NCBI GenBank assembly: GCA_045642085.1
Contig: JAZUIF010000052.1
Coordinates: 1 to 64,000, forward strand
DNA: 64,000 nt
Reading direction: 5' to 3'
From: UBA1723 sp045642085
GTDB taxonomy: Bacteria; Bacteroidota; Bacteroidia; Bacteroidales; Paludibacteraceae
Made by a program: the position numbers and the translations under genes. Below are positions 46,978-55,559 of this stretch, one piece after another; the stretch's first letter is position 1; the number at the start of each line of letters is the position of its first letter. Under the pieces are notes generated by a model, which worked only from the letters and a program-made list of their open reading frames with translations, was not told the origin of the DNA and ran no database searches.

Positions 46978-49938
46978 TTATGAATTAATTATTACCTTCT
47001 TACCTCCAATCACATAGACTCCTTTGGGCAATGCTACGAATAACGATGCTTCAGATGACAGATTCACCGTGCTTATAAGTTTTCCCTCTATGTTGTATAT
47101 TGGCAAAGAAGGGATGTCTACGTCTGATGATATCCATATGCCATTGTCGACGGCAAGGACTGAGATTTTTTCAGAACGGATGTCATTCAACGAATTTGAG
47201 CTTGGCCAAGTAAGTTTCATATAAGCGTAGAACGTACCGTCTTTCTTACATAGACCTATATATTGAGGCTTCTTCATATTGACATAGTCGTTCAACTTGA
47301 AATACAAAGAGATAGCTTTCGCATCTGGTTCTGGCTCATACAATAGTAATTCATAGGAACTGGTGTCTTCAATCGAAGATGCTATTCCTATGATAATAGG
47401 AGGCAATATGGTTACGGTGTCGAGAATCGGCTTTAAGTCGATAGAAATAATCTTGTCGCCATCGTAGTCGTGTTGCAAGACTCTTCCTTGATAATCCCAA
47501 GGTATGGTAGTTCCCAAAAATCTTTCATCTTTGTCGTAGAAAGAATATAAAGCATAGCTAAGTCTAATGAAATCGGTATCGCTGACGAAGACTGGCAAAG
47601 AATAATTAAGTTGTGCGACATTCAACGGTTCTATGACTACTGATTGGATTGCGATGGTGTCGGAATCACTTTTTACAATAAATGAGTTTTCATAGTTACT
47701 GCCTGTGCCATTCAGAATTTGGATAGCCAATGTTGTTTCGTCACCTCCACGTAATCCGTAGAAGACATGGCTGAAGGTGTCTTTTGTGTAGATCATTTCT
47801 GCGGCTACATCGAAATAGTTGTAGATTTTGAAAACTTCGTTGATGTAGTTTGTCAGTACCGGAGTCTCCTTTTCTATGATCTTGGTAGTTGATCCTCCAG
47901 CAGGTATGCTGACCATCATACCAGATGGTTTATTGTCGACAAGGAAATAAACATCATTATAAAACTCGTATGGAGTAGGATTAGAGAAAGTGACCTCAAA
48001 TCTTTGTTTTGTGCCAATGCTTTTATGTATGATTGTGTCAATCTCTACTTCTTTTGAGAAGATTGTGCAGTCGGACAATTTGAATGAGACAGGCTTGAAG
48101 CTGCGGCTCACACACCATTCCTTAGTGTTAAGGTTGTTTCCACGAGAGTAGTTGTCGGTCTGCATCACTAAAAGAGTCATTTCAGTGTCAAGGTCGGGAT
48201 TCTTAAATGTCGCCTTGAAATCCATCTCTTCATCATTGTAACCGTAGATGTAAGAAGTGTTTTCAACCATCAGGGTGTCTCCATTCACTACTAAAGCCAA
48301 AGTGAGATTCTTCATGCAGTTTTTGGGCATTTCTGTTTCCATTCCGATATTCAACACGATAGCCGAGTCGGCATATTCGCACAAGAAATCAATAGCTTTA
48401 GGTTCAATCAATTCGTCGTGATCAAATGAGTCGGGGACTGTGATTGTGATTTGGTCAGACAGGCTTGATATGCGCCATCCATCATAAATAGTGTCCTGAG
48501 CGAGCACTCTTACCTTAGTCTCGTTTGATTCCAAGATATGGAGTTTGATTTCCTGTCCTATATATGACGAATCAAACTCTTTATTTGCGATCAGAGTTAT
48601 GCTGCCAGATTTGAAATAGTTTGATTTGCTGTTTCCCATAAAGACAGGATTGCCATTCATGTCAGCGTAGCCTATGGCATATAAGATATCTTCATCTGCA
48701 CCGTTTTGGTTTATATCTATTGAGGCATACATCATGAATCCTGTCTCGGTTGATCTAAATCTAGTGCTGACAGTAATACCATCTTGCTTAGTCTGAACGA
48801 TAGATTTTGAGGATTTTGGACGCTTATAAACTTTTGTTCCTTCTCCAGGGACCAAGCCGACAATTATCTTTTCAAAGAAGGAGTAACCGTTGCTAGGATT
48901 ATTCTGCTCCCTATCTTTGCTACGTTTGTAATCCAAAATGTCGACGTCAAAATAGCCATTGTTTGAACCATTCCATCCCCAGTTGATGTGTAGGAATCCG
49001 TCCACATAACCATCGCAAATAAATGCGTGTCCACCATTGCTGTATGAAGATCCGGACATATATATAGGATGCTTCTTGCTCAACTCGTCATGGATGATGT
49101 CGAGCCAGGCTTCACGGTAGTATAGGTCTCTTGAGAAAATCTTGATAGAGTCGCTATTGAATCCGAAATAGTGGATTGCAGAGTAGACAAACATATCGGT
49201 AAGAGCCGAGCTGCCTGCTTGTTCGAAAGCTGTCTCTACGCTTCTTGCACAGTCCCACATAAGTTTGGCAATCTCGTTGTTTAGCTCATCAGTAGTATCT
49301 TTGGGGTAGTTGTTCAAGATAAGATTCCAGTCGTAAGTTCTGCCTTCCGCTTTCTGCCCTTCAATATGATAGATAGTGTCGGGATTAGTAGCGGAATAGT
49401 GAGCATAAGCAGGGATATCATTTTTCAGATGCGACGGGTAATCGTAGTATTTGCAAATCTGAGCCAGACACACAGGCACACATCCCACAGGAGGACCATA
49501 ACCTTCGCGGTCTGGGATAAATTTGTTGTAAGGGGAACGAGTGCCGAACACCACATCCATAAATGCTGGGATATTCTCTCTCACGGTTGCACTTCTCAAT
49601 CCATCGTTGTGATTGTCGCAATTAGAATACATATCTAGAGCCTCTTGTAGCTGAGGAGGCAATTCATCAGAGTAGTTGTCGCCATAACCAAGCACCTTTT
49701 CACCGTCGCCGGAAACGATGCAGAATTTATCACTTGTATTATCTGAGAAAATGAAATACGAGGGAGATTCCACTGATGCAGAGCGAAGTTGTGAGGAAGA
49801 TTTCGCTCCAGTCTTCTTTAGGAAAGGCGACTCACAAAACTTTTTTGCAAGATTAATAGCATTGTCGACTACGTTATTGGCTGCATTAGCAGGAATAACG
49901 AATAGCAAAGCCGTGAAAATATTTATAAATAATCTCAT
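46978..49938 (-). CDS. C10-family (streptopain-like) cysteine protease, 986 aa
   Basis: I start at ATG 49938 (MRLFINIFTALLFVIPANA, a signal peptide); the frame extends 17 codons further without one. The pro-region runs to about residue 120. The catalytic domain has Cys153 in PPVGCVPVCLAQIC, His304 in NGGHAFICDGY and the following HINWGWNGSNNGYF, the C10 active-site set. The remaining 600 residues are beta-rich repeats ending in a Por-secretion-like C-terminal segment (IYNIEGKLISTVNL, LPKGVYVIGGKKVII). C10 proteases of Bacteroidales are secreted and degrade host or dietary proteins. The divergent LTA-synthase-like gene begins 106 bases away. Confidence 0.88.
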   Translation of the reverse strand: MRLFINIFTALLFVIPANAANNVVDNAINLAKKFCESPFLKKTGAKSSSQLRSASVESPSYFIFSDNTSDKFCIVSGDGEKVLGYGDNYSDELPPQLQEALDMYSNCDNHNDGLRSATVRENIPAFMDVVFGTRSPYNKFIPDREGYGPPVGCVPVCLAQICKYYDYPSHLKNDIPAYAHYSATNPDTIYHIEGQKAEGRTYDWNLILNNYPKDTTDELNNEIAKLMWDCARSVETAFEQAGSSALTDMFVYSAIHYFGFNSDSIKIFSRDLYYREAWLDIIHDELSKKHPIYMSGSSYSNGGHAFICDGYVDGFLHINWGWNGSNNGYFDVDILDYKRSKDREQNNPSNGYSFFEKIIVGLVPGEGTKVYKRPKSSKSIVQTKQDGITVSTRFRSTETGFMMYASIDINQNGADEDILYAIGYADMNGNPVFMGNSKSNYFKSGSITLIANKEFDSSYIGQEIKLHILESNETKVRVLAQDTIYDGWRISSLSDQITITVPDSFDHDELIEPKAIDFLCEYADSAIVLNIGMETEMPKNCMKNLTLALVVNGDTLMVENTSYIYGYNDEEMDFKATFKNPDLDTEMTLLVMQTDNYSRGNNLNTKEWCVSRSFKPVSFKLSDCTIFSKEVEIDTIIHKSIGTKQRFEVTFSNPTPYEFYNDVYFLVDNKPSGMMVSIPAGGSTTKIIEKETPVLTNYINEVFKIYNYFDVAAEMIYTKDTFSHVFYGLRGGDETTLAIQILNGTGSNYENSFIVKSDSDTIAIQSVVIEPLNVAQLNYSLPVFVSDTDFIRLSYALYSFYDKDERFLGTTIPWDYQGRVLQHDYDGDKIISIDLKPILDTVTILPPIIIGIASSIEDTSSYELLLYEPEPDAKAISLYFKLNDYVNMKKPQYIGLCKKDGTFYAYMKLTWPSSNSLNDIRSEKISVLAVDNGIWISSDVDIPSLPIYNIEGKLISTVNLSSEASLFVALPKGVYVIGGKKVIINS

Positions 49939-49991
49939 ATTCAGAATGATTAGATTTACAAATGTGCAAAAAAAATATGGATCAACCAAGA

Positions 49992-50023
49992 TTTGCTGTA
50001 AATGATAAAATTGATTATTTTTG
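49992..50023 (+). promoter_or_regulatory. Bacteroides promoter of the sulfatase-like gene
   Basis: TTTG (49992-49995), 20 nt, TATTTTTG (50016-50023): a full match to the Bacteroides TTTG-N19/21-TAnnTTTG promoter, 20 nt before the ATG. Confidence 0.75.
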
Positions 50024-50043
50024 CGTCATTAAATAAAATTTAG

Positions 50044-51951
50044 ATGGAGAAAAGGAAAACAATTAGTTATTGGCAATTTGTTTTGTTGGCACATTTGTCG
50101 GCACTATTGGGATTTGCCATTATACGTGGTGTGCAAATAGCATACTGTTCAGAGGCATTGAAACGCAGCACTAAGGTATTAGAATATTTAGAATGTTTTG
50201 CTAGAGGAGTTGTTTACGACAATCACTGTTCGCTTCTAGCTCTTGTGCCTGTAGCCCTTGTTTTAGGAGTGCAAAGTATTATCGGTAAAGAGAACAAGAT
50301 AGTTTCTAAAATAGGATTTTGGCTTACTGCGGTAATATATTTTGTTGAGTTTGCCATTTGTTGTGCTAACATTGTGTATGTCAAGTACCAGCTAGCCAAC
50401 TTGAATTTCGAGTCGCTAAAAGAGGTAGGAATGGGATCAGAGGTATTGGATATGATCACCACTGGACCATATTTGATAGCATTCTTGTTGTCTACAATCT
50501 TTTGTGGCGGATTTATTTATTTGTTGTATTTATTGTTCAACAAATTTGTGAAGGAGGGCAATCAGAGCCGCACTGTCAACATTATCATCTTTGTTGTGTT
50601 AGCTTTGCTAATGGTTGTAGGAATCAGAGGCCGTAGTGATCTGAAAGGAAAGAAAGCTAAGAAGATGAATACAATTGCCGCCATTATAGGAAATCCTCTT
50701 AACACTTCATTTGCTGAGTATAGCAAGCAGATGTTGTTTAATCTTTCTGCCATGAACGACTTCTTCTTTGTTGAGAGATCTAAGACACAGGCAGTAAAAG
50801 GAAAATTTAAGTATATGTCACCAGACAAAGCAAAGGATATAGTGACAAAATACCAGAATTATCCACATGAGGCAGATGCCAACCATATTAAGAAGAGCGA
50901 CCATATTTTCCTAGTGCTTATGGAGGGCATGAGTGCTAAGGTCATGAAGGAGTTTGGATATCCAAAGAGTATCGCACCTTTCCTAGATTCTATCTATCAT
51001 GAATCATTGTCTTATTGTAATTTCTATAGTGCAGGAATTGTGACACAGAAAGGAATGTGCGCTACATTCAGCACATGTCCTACTTTTGCTCATTTCCACT
51101 CTATGTCACAGGCTCCAATAAGAAGATCTGTCATCTCTACTGTTTATAGGCAGGAGGGGTATACAACACAGTTCTATGTGCCTAACACATCGTCATTCGA
51201 CAATGTGTATGGATTCTTCTCTTCAGATCCGTTCGATTTCCAGTATTGTCATGACGACTATCCTCAGAAGTTTGAAAAACTTTGTTGGGGTGCTCCAGAT
51301 GAATACTTGTTTAACTTTGTGGTTCACAAGACAGACTCATTGGTTGCGTCAGGAGTAAAGAAGACAATGAGTGTGGTATATGGTTGTTCCAACCACCCAC
51401 CTTTTGCAACACCTAAGGAGTATTGCAAGAAAGGATTCACAGAAGAGGAGGCTGCGGTCTACTACTCAGATGCTCAGTTGAAGATGTTGTTCAATAAGGT
51501 AAGAAGCAAAGAGTGGGGTAAAGATGCGTTGTTCGTGTTTGTATCAGACCATGGAAGATACTACGTGTCGGATCTTTTGGCAAGTAATCATATTCCTCTT
51601 ATGTTCAACCATCCAGAGATCACACCAAGAGTCGATCCAACGTTGGGAGTCCAGTATGATGTATTGCCTACAATGCTAGCGATGACAGGTATCAACTACG
51701 AGAAATTCTTAGGTTATGGTATCGACCTTGCTCGCTCGCAGAGAGACACCGTATTCTTTGGCTACGGAGAAAAATATGCTTTGAGAACAAAAGACAAGCT
51801 ATATTTCTACGCTCCGGAATCACGTTATTCTGAGATTTGGCTTGATACACCTAATGGATTCAAGGCGGCAGGCAAAAATGAGGACGCTGCATTTGAAAGG
51901 TATATGAAGGCCAACCTTCAGTATGGTTGCCAGTTTGCAACAACCAATTAA
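50044..51951 (+). CDS. LTA-synthase-like membrane sulfatase (alkaline phosphatase superfamily)
   Basis: A 635-residue protein with about five membrane helices in the first 200 residues and a C-terminal sulfatase-fold domain. The metal/nucleophile region is LVLMEGMSAKVMKEFG near residue 289, with the nucleophile probably Thr337 in GIVTQKGMCAT. CSNHPPF and FVFVSDHGRYYVSD provide the later metal ligands. Relatives (LtaS, MdoB, phosphoethanolamine transferases) move glycerophosphate or phosphoethanolamine onto envelope glycans or lipids. The natural substrate in Bacteroidales is not established. It has its own promoter and terminator. Confidence 0.85.
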   Translation: MEKRKTISYWQFVLLAHLSALLGFAIIRGVQIAYCSEALKRSTKVLEYLECFARGVVYDNHCSLLALVPVALVLGVQSIIGKENKIVSKIGFWLTAVIYFVEFAICCANIVYVKYQLANLNFESLKEVGMGSEVLDMITTGPYLIAFLLSTIFCGGFIYLLYLLFNKFVKEGNQSRTVNIIIFVVLALLMVVGIRGRSDLKGKKAKKMNTIAAIIGNPLNTSFAEYSKQMLFNLSAMNDFFFVERSKTQAVKGKFKYMSPDKAKDIVTKYQNYPHEADANHIKKSDHIFLVLMEGMSAKVMKEFGYPKSIAPFLDSIYHESLSYCNFYSAGIVTQKGMCATFSTCPTFAHFHSMSQAPIRRSVISTVYRQEGYTTQFYVPNTSSFDNVYGFFSSDPFDFQYCHDDYPQKFEKLCWGAPDEYLFNFVVHKTDSLVASGVKKTMSVVYGCSNHPPFATPKEYCKKGFTEEEAAVYYSDAQLKMLFNKVRSKEWGKDALFVFVSDHGRYYVSDLLASNHIPLMFNHPEITPRVDPTLGVQYDVLPTMLAMTGINYEKFLGYGIDLARSQRDTVFFGYGEKYALRTKDKLYFYAPESRYSEIWLDTPNGFKAAGKNEDAAFERYMKANLQYGCQFATTN

Positions 51952-51975
51952 TATAATTGTTTGAAATATAAACAA

Positions 51976-52011
51976 ATGTAGAGGCACTTTTATGGTGTCT
52001 CTACATTTTTT
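51976..52011 (+). terminator. intrinsic terminator
   Basis: A 12-bp stem with one G-T pair (51976-51987 with 51995-52006), 7-nt loop, then TTTTTT. The next promoter's -7 box TATCTTTG (52014-52021) starts 3 bases later. Confidence 0.88.
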
Positions 52012-52013
52012 AT

Positions 52014-52021
52014 TATCTTTG
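52014..52021 (+). promoter_or_regulatory. Bacteroides -7 box
   Basis: TATCTTTG lies 23 nt before the ATG at 52045. The upstream -33 position falls in the preceding terminator stem, so terminator and promoter overlap. Confidence 0.5.
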
Positions 52022-52044
52022 CCCCGAGTTAGTAAAATTGCGAT

Positions 52045-53148
52045 ATGATTAAGAAAATATTAGTCCTTATTTTCTCTGTTGTGTCGATGTCGATATCGGC
52101 GCAGGAAGCAGAACCCGAGGTGATCGGAAAATATAGCATGTCCGGTTATCCAAAATTAAAGATGCCGCTTGGCAAAAAGCTTTACGCATTGGTGGAGAAT
52201 GGCACGTTGGCTGAGGATGGTACGTTCACAGCTGCTGTCGCCCAACTTAAGAATGAGTCGTTCATTCGTATCGATAATCCTATGGAGACGAACTTCTTGA
52301 TTCGTTATTCCAAATTTGAAGCAGAGACTCCTATGGCTGTGGATAAGTTTAATCCTATGCAGCGCAAACAGAAGATTAAGGTCGGAGCTTATGCAGTGCC
52401 TACACGAACTGATCCTCCTGGATCGGCTAATATGAAACCAGGTCAGATACCTACGTCGATGAACAGTTCATCTAAATACTACTGTGCTTATATGCATCTT
52501 CAATTCTCATTTCATGTCGCCATCACTCTTCCCGACAAGAGTATTGCCTATACAGAAGATGTGAAGCTAGGAAAGAATTTCAATTCAGGATGGATGCCGA
52601 CAGAAGGAGCTGCGGTGGCTAAAGTGCAGGAGGATGCCTCAGTGATGTCGTATGAGGCCGTGGTGAGTGAGTTTAGCAACAAGAAGATAGCAGGGCTTGT
52701 AGGTGCCTCGTATCTTTTCAAGGAGAGAGATATTACTTGCTATTTTGCAAGATCTAAGAAGCGTGCCGCTGATTATATTGAGATCAACGATGCCGTCAAT
52801 AAGTTGAAAGTCGGCTTGAACTATCTAAAAGAGGACGAATGGAATAAAGACGCATTCGCAATGGAGACGGATGGCGTAGAGAGTGTATTGAAGAGCGCAA
52901 TTGATAGTGTCGGCTCAGAAAACTATGATTTTATCACTAAGGAGATTGAGTCGGCTATCCGTTATGATCTTGGTGTCTACTATATTTTCAAAAAGGAGTT
53001 TGGCAAGGCTGCAGCACAATTTAAGGCTGTAGAGACTGATCCGAAGGAGAAAGGTAAGGATAAGAAGTTTGCCGATGCTGCTGCACTTGCAAGAGATTGT
53101 GAGAAGTGGCAGAAAGAAAAGGAAGCTTACGAGGCTCTTTGGAAGTAA
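52045..53148 (+). CDS. secreted hypothetical protein with C-terminal TPR-like region
   Basis: A 367-residue protein with a signal peptide (MIKKILVLIFSVVSMSISAQ). Residues 30-190 are beta-rich (KLYALVENGTLAEDGTFTAA, YYCAYMHLQFSFHVAITLPD). The C-terminal third is helical, with a TPR-like pair (RYDLGVYYIFKKEFGKAAAQ and EKGKDKKFADAAALARDCEK). It is periplasmic or outer-membrane associated. Monocistronic between two terminators. Family not recognised. Confidence 0.75.
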   Translation: MIKKILVLIFSVVSMSISAQEAEPEVIGKYSMSGYPKLKMPLGKKLYALVENGTLAEDGTFTAAVAQLKNESFIRIDNPMETNFLIRYSKFEAETPMAVDKFNPMQRKQKIKVGAYAVPTRTDPPGSANMKPGQIPTSMNSSSKYYCAYMHLQFSFHVAITLPDKSIAYTEDVKLGKNFNSGWMPTEGAAVAKVQEDASVMSYEAVVSEFSNKKIAGLVGASYLFKERDITCYFARSKKRAADYIEINDAVNKLKVGLNYLKEDEWNKDAFAMETDGVESVLKSAIDSVGSENYDFITKEIESAIRYDLGVYYIFKKEFGKAAAQFKAVETDPKEKGKDKKFADAAALARDCEKWQKEKEAYEALWK

Positions 53149-53195
53149 AAAGACTCTTTTGTAGTTGTATAAATATCGTTAATTCTTATAAGTGG

Positions 53196-53226
53196 ATGAG
53201 GGCATATCAGTTATGTCCTCATTTTT
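53196..53226 (+). terminator. intrinsic terminator
   Basis: ATGAGGGCATA (53196-53206) and TATGTCCTCAT (53212-53222), 11 bp with one G-T pair, 5-nt loop, then TTTTATTTT. Confidence 0.88.
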
Positions 53227-53282
53227 ATTTTCCCTAAAATCAATTGATTATGCATAAAGATGTAAAAATAACGCAAAATAAC

Positions 53283-53313
53283 CTTGCGGATTCGGAAACT
53301 GTTTGTATTTTTG
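53283..53313 (+). promoter_or_regulatory. Bacteroides promoter of the radical SAM operon
   Basis: CTTG (53283-53286), 19 nt, TATTTTTG (53306-53313), 49 nt before the ATG at 53363. Confidence 0.68.
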
Positions 53314-53362
53314 TGGTGTAAATAATACACAAAGATACAGAACGAATCTAAAATTTGAGCGT

Positions 53363-54385
53363 ATGAATAAGTTTTATGCAGATTACTTCCAGTTCGCAAA
53401 GCAATTGGTAGAGAAGGAAAATAATAGAGTAGTCATTGAAAATAAGATGGAGAATGATCAGTTGTCAATCACTCCTTACATCTACAATGCATGTAGTGCT
53501 AATTGTCAGTTTTGCAGTGAAAAACTAGTCAGAGGCGGCAGCATCACAGTATGCAATGGAATATGCGATGATTATGCGGAGAAATTCGAGAGTATATTAA
53601 ATAGAGTGAAAGCCACACCGCTATTCTTATCTTTAAGTGGAAAAGAGCCGACAGAAAGCAAGGATCACTTGAGAATAATCCTTGATGTGGTACGCAAATT
53701 CCAGAAGGATGGAGGAATCGTTACAGACAAGGTGATGTATAGTAATTTGAGTGGATTTGCAAAAGATTTTGATGGCTTGGTAGATGTGATAAAAGACCAG
53801 AATTTGACTCGTATAGAGTGCAGTAGACACCACTACGATGAGGAGAAAAACCAGTGGATAGTCAAATTCAAAAAATATAATGGCGACGTGAAGCCAATAA
53901 AGCAAAATAAAGTTTTTGCCGACGTAGTGAAACGTTTGAATAAGATAGTCCCAGTCAAGATGGTATGTGTACTTCAGAAAGCAGGAGTGGGTAAAGTCGA
54001 CGAGATAATCGAATATCTTAAGTTTGCAGAAGAGATGGGAGTGACAGATGTAGTATTTCGTGAGTTGGCGATGTTTGGTGATTGTGTTGAGCTTGGTCGC
54101 ACACAGAAGTATATTGTCGACAATAGAGTTGAACTGATGGATCTGCTTACTGAATTGCCAGCCGACAAGTTTAAGATTGAAAAGATAGTGAAGGGATACT
54201 ACTATTTCAGCTTCGGATATAAGTTTGGAGATCGAATGAACGTGAATTTTGAGATGAGTGATTATGAGGAGATGATCAAATATCACAACGATATGGAAGC
54301 CGATAAGATCTATAAACTTATCTATTATCCAAACGGAATTCTTTGTAAAGACTGGAATATGAAAGCCAGATTAGATTGGGTATAA
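53363..54385 (+). CDS. radical SAM protein
   Basis: I use ATG 53363 (MNKFYADYFQFAKQLVEKEN), which lies downstream of a good promoter; the frame extends 20 codons upstream. The 340-residue protein binds a 4Fe-4S cluster through CSANCQFC (CxxxCxxC, about residues 43-50). LFLSLSGKEPTES is the SAM-binding GGEP-like motif, and VDVIKDQNLTRIECSRHHYD and VVKRLNKIVPVKMVCVLQKA are later barrel strands. The substrate is unknown; MoaA/anaerobic-maturase-like proteins are the nearest general group. The nucleotidyltransferase-like gene starts 14 bases after its stop, so the pair probably works together. Confidence 0.85.
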   Translation: MNKFYADYFQFAKQLVEKENNRVVIENKMENDQLSITPYIYNACSANCQFCSEKLVRGGSITVCNGICDDYAEKFESILNRVKATPLFLSLSGKEPTESKDHLRIILDVVRKFQKDGGIVTDKVMYSNLSGFAKDFDGLVDVIKDQNLTRIECSRHHYDEEKNQWIVKFKKYNGDVKPIKQNKVFADVVKRLNKIVPVKMVCVLQKAGVGKVDEIIEYLKFAEEMGVTDVVFRELAMFGDCVELGRTQKYIVDNRVELMDLLTELPADKFKIEKIVKGYYYFSFGYKFGDRMNVNFEMSDYEEMIKYHNDMEADKIYKLIYYPNGILCKDWNMKARLDWV

Positions 54386-54399
54386 GAATTTTAATAATA

Positions 54400-54882
54400 A
54401 TGCCTATGATACCATATTTTGAGCTAAAAAGGGTGGCTAAAGAGTTGACCACACAATGCAATTGTCTTCTATTTGGAAGCCTTGGATTGCAGTTGACATT
54501 TCCTCAGGTGTTGCCAGAAGCTCCACATGACGCAGATCTTTTTGCGGCAGGTGATCGAGATAATCTTCTGCAGATTATAGCCATGTTGCAAGCCGACGGA
54601 TATATGGTCTACTCTTGGCAGGATCCTGTGGTGGAAGGGTTTGATTATGACATACTGCGTGGACGATTCTATTTTCGTGGGGTTAAGAAGTTGTTAGGCT
54701 ACGAACCAGCTATTATCGACGTCACATATGAGATAGCCAATCTGCCATATGGTATATTGGAGAAATATACTCAAAAGGTAGAAGGAATAAGGGTACTGAA
54801 TAAAGATGGATTTATTATGGCATTAGGACGTTGTGAAAAAGAGAAACATCTGCGTGAATGTGAGGAATTGAAAAAAATGTAA
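54400..54882 (+). CDS. nucleotidyltransferase-superfamily protein, 160 aa
   Basis: I use ATG 54400 (MPMIPYFELKR), with AATAATA upstream; ATG 54406 is possible. The motif LLFGSLGLQL, followed about 12 residues later by APHDADLFAAG, has the GS...DxD arrangement of the nucleotidyltransferase fold, and IIDVTYEIA could supply the third acidic residue. Related proteins (kanamycin-NTase and AbiEii-like) move nucleotides to small molecules, RNA or protein. It is the second gene of a two-gene operon with a radical SAM enzyme and is followed by a terminator. I know no characterised pair of this type. Confidence 0.65.
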   Translation: MPMIPYFELKRVAKELTTQCNCLLFGSLGLQLTFPQVLPEAPHDADLFAAGDRDNLLQIIAMLQADGYMVYSWQDPVVEGFDYDILRGRFYFRGVKKLLGYEPAIIDVTYEIANLPYGILEKYTQKVEGIRVLNKDGFIMALGRCEKEKHLRECEELKKM

Positions 54883-54903
54883 CTATCATGACCAATACAA
54901 ATT

Positions 54904-54942
54904 GAGGGGATATCAAAACGAATTTGATATCCCCTCTTTCTA
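54904..54942. terminator. perfect 14-bp hairpin terminator between convergent genes
   Basis: GAGGGGATATCAAA (54904-54917) and TTTGATATCCCCTC (54923-54936) pair perfectly around ACGAA, followed by TTTCTATT on the plus strand. It lies between the NTase gene and the convergent deaminase gene. Confidence 0.88.
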
Positions 54943-54955
54943 TTAAGATTAACTA

Positions 54956-55438
54956 TTAATACTCAATCTTATCTGCTTTCTCTTTCCAAGTGTTGAACAC
55001 CTTAAGTGTTGCGTCGCGAAGGATCTGCTTTCTGCTCATGAATCTATCCTTAGGTTTCTGAGCGATCTCGTCGTAGATGAATTTATCATCAAAACCGATC
55101 TCTGCGGCATCGTGTTGAGTGCCTGCGTAGTAGTACTTCTCGATGTGAGCCCAGTACATTGCCGACAAACACATAGGACATGGTTCGCAAGATGCGTAAA
55201 GTGTGCAGCCGCTTAGGTCGAAAGTCTTTAGCTTTTGGCAAGCTTCTCTGATTGCTGTGACCTCTGCATGGGCAGTAGGATCATTATTAAGAGTCACGCA
55301 GTTGTGCGCTGCAGCGATAATCTCTCCCTCTTTATTTACGATTACGGCTCCGAAAGGGCCTCCACCTTCCTCTACACTCTTAGCAGATAGGTCGATAGCC
55401 ATCTGCATGAATTTGATATGCTGTTCTTCGTTTTTCAT
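54956..55438 (-). CDS. guaD: guanine deaminase-like nucleoside deaminase
   Basis: A 160-residue cytidine-deaminase-fold enzyme: His57 in TAHAEVTAIREACQ, Glu59 general acid, and Cys87/Cys90 in SCEPCPMCLSAMYWA. The GGGPFGAVIV segment, the C-terminal region DDKFIYDEIAQKPKDR and the length fit the GuaD type known from Bacillus rather than TadA, which is present separately at 46523. GuaD converts guanine to xanthine and ammonia for purine salvage. It is a single gene between a shared terminator and an AT-rich upstream region. Cytosine or other purine substrates cannot be excluded. Confidence 0.8.
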   Translation of the reverse strand: MKNEEQHIKFMQMAIDLSAKSVEEGGGPFGAVIVNKEGEIIAAAHNCVTLNNDPTAHAEVTAIREACQKLKTFDLSGCTLYASCEPCPMCLSAMYWAHIEKYYYAGTQHDAAEIGFDDKFIYDEIAQKPKDRFMSRKQILRDATLKVFNTWKEKADKIEY

Positions 55439-55559
55439 AGTATCAATATTTTAATGGTTTATGATTTTGTTTTGGTAAATATAAGGAAAAAAAGGATATA
55501 TTGTAGATGGGGAGGTGAAATTTCTTGATTGCAACAAAACATGATTGCAATAAGCCTAT

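Noticed and set aside
53633..54286. 217-codon minus-strand frame
   Set aside because: Antisense to the radical SAM gene, which has clear motifs, a promoter and a terminator.
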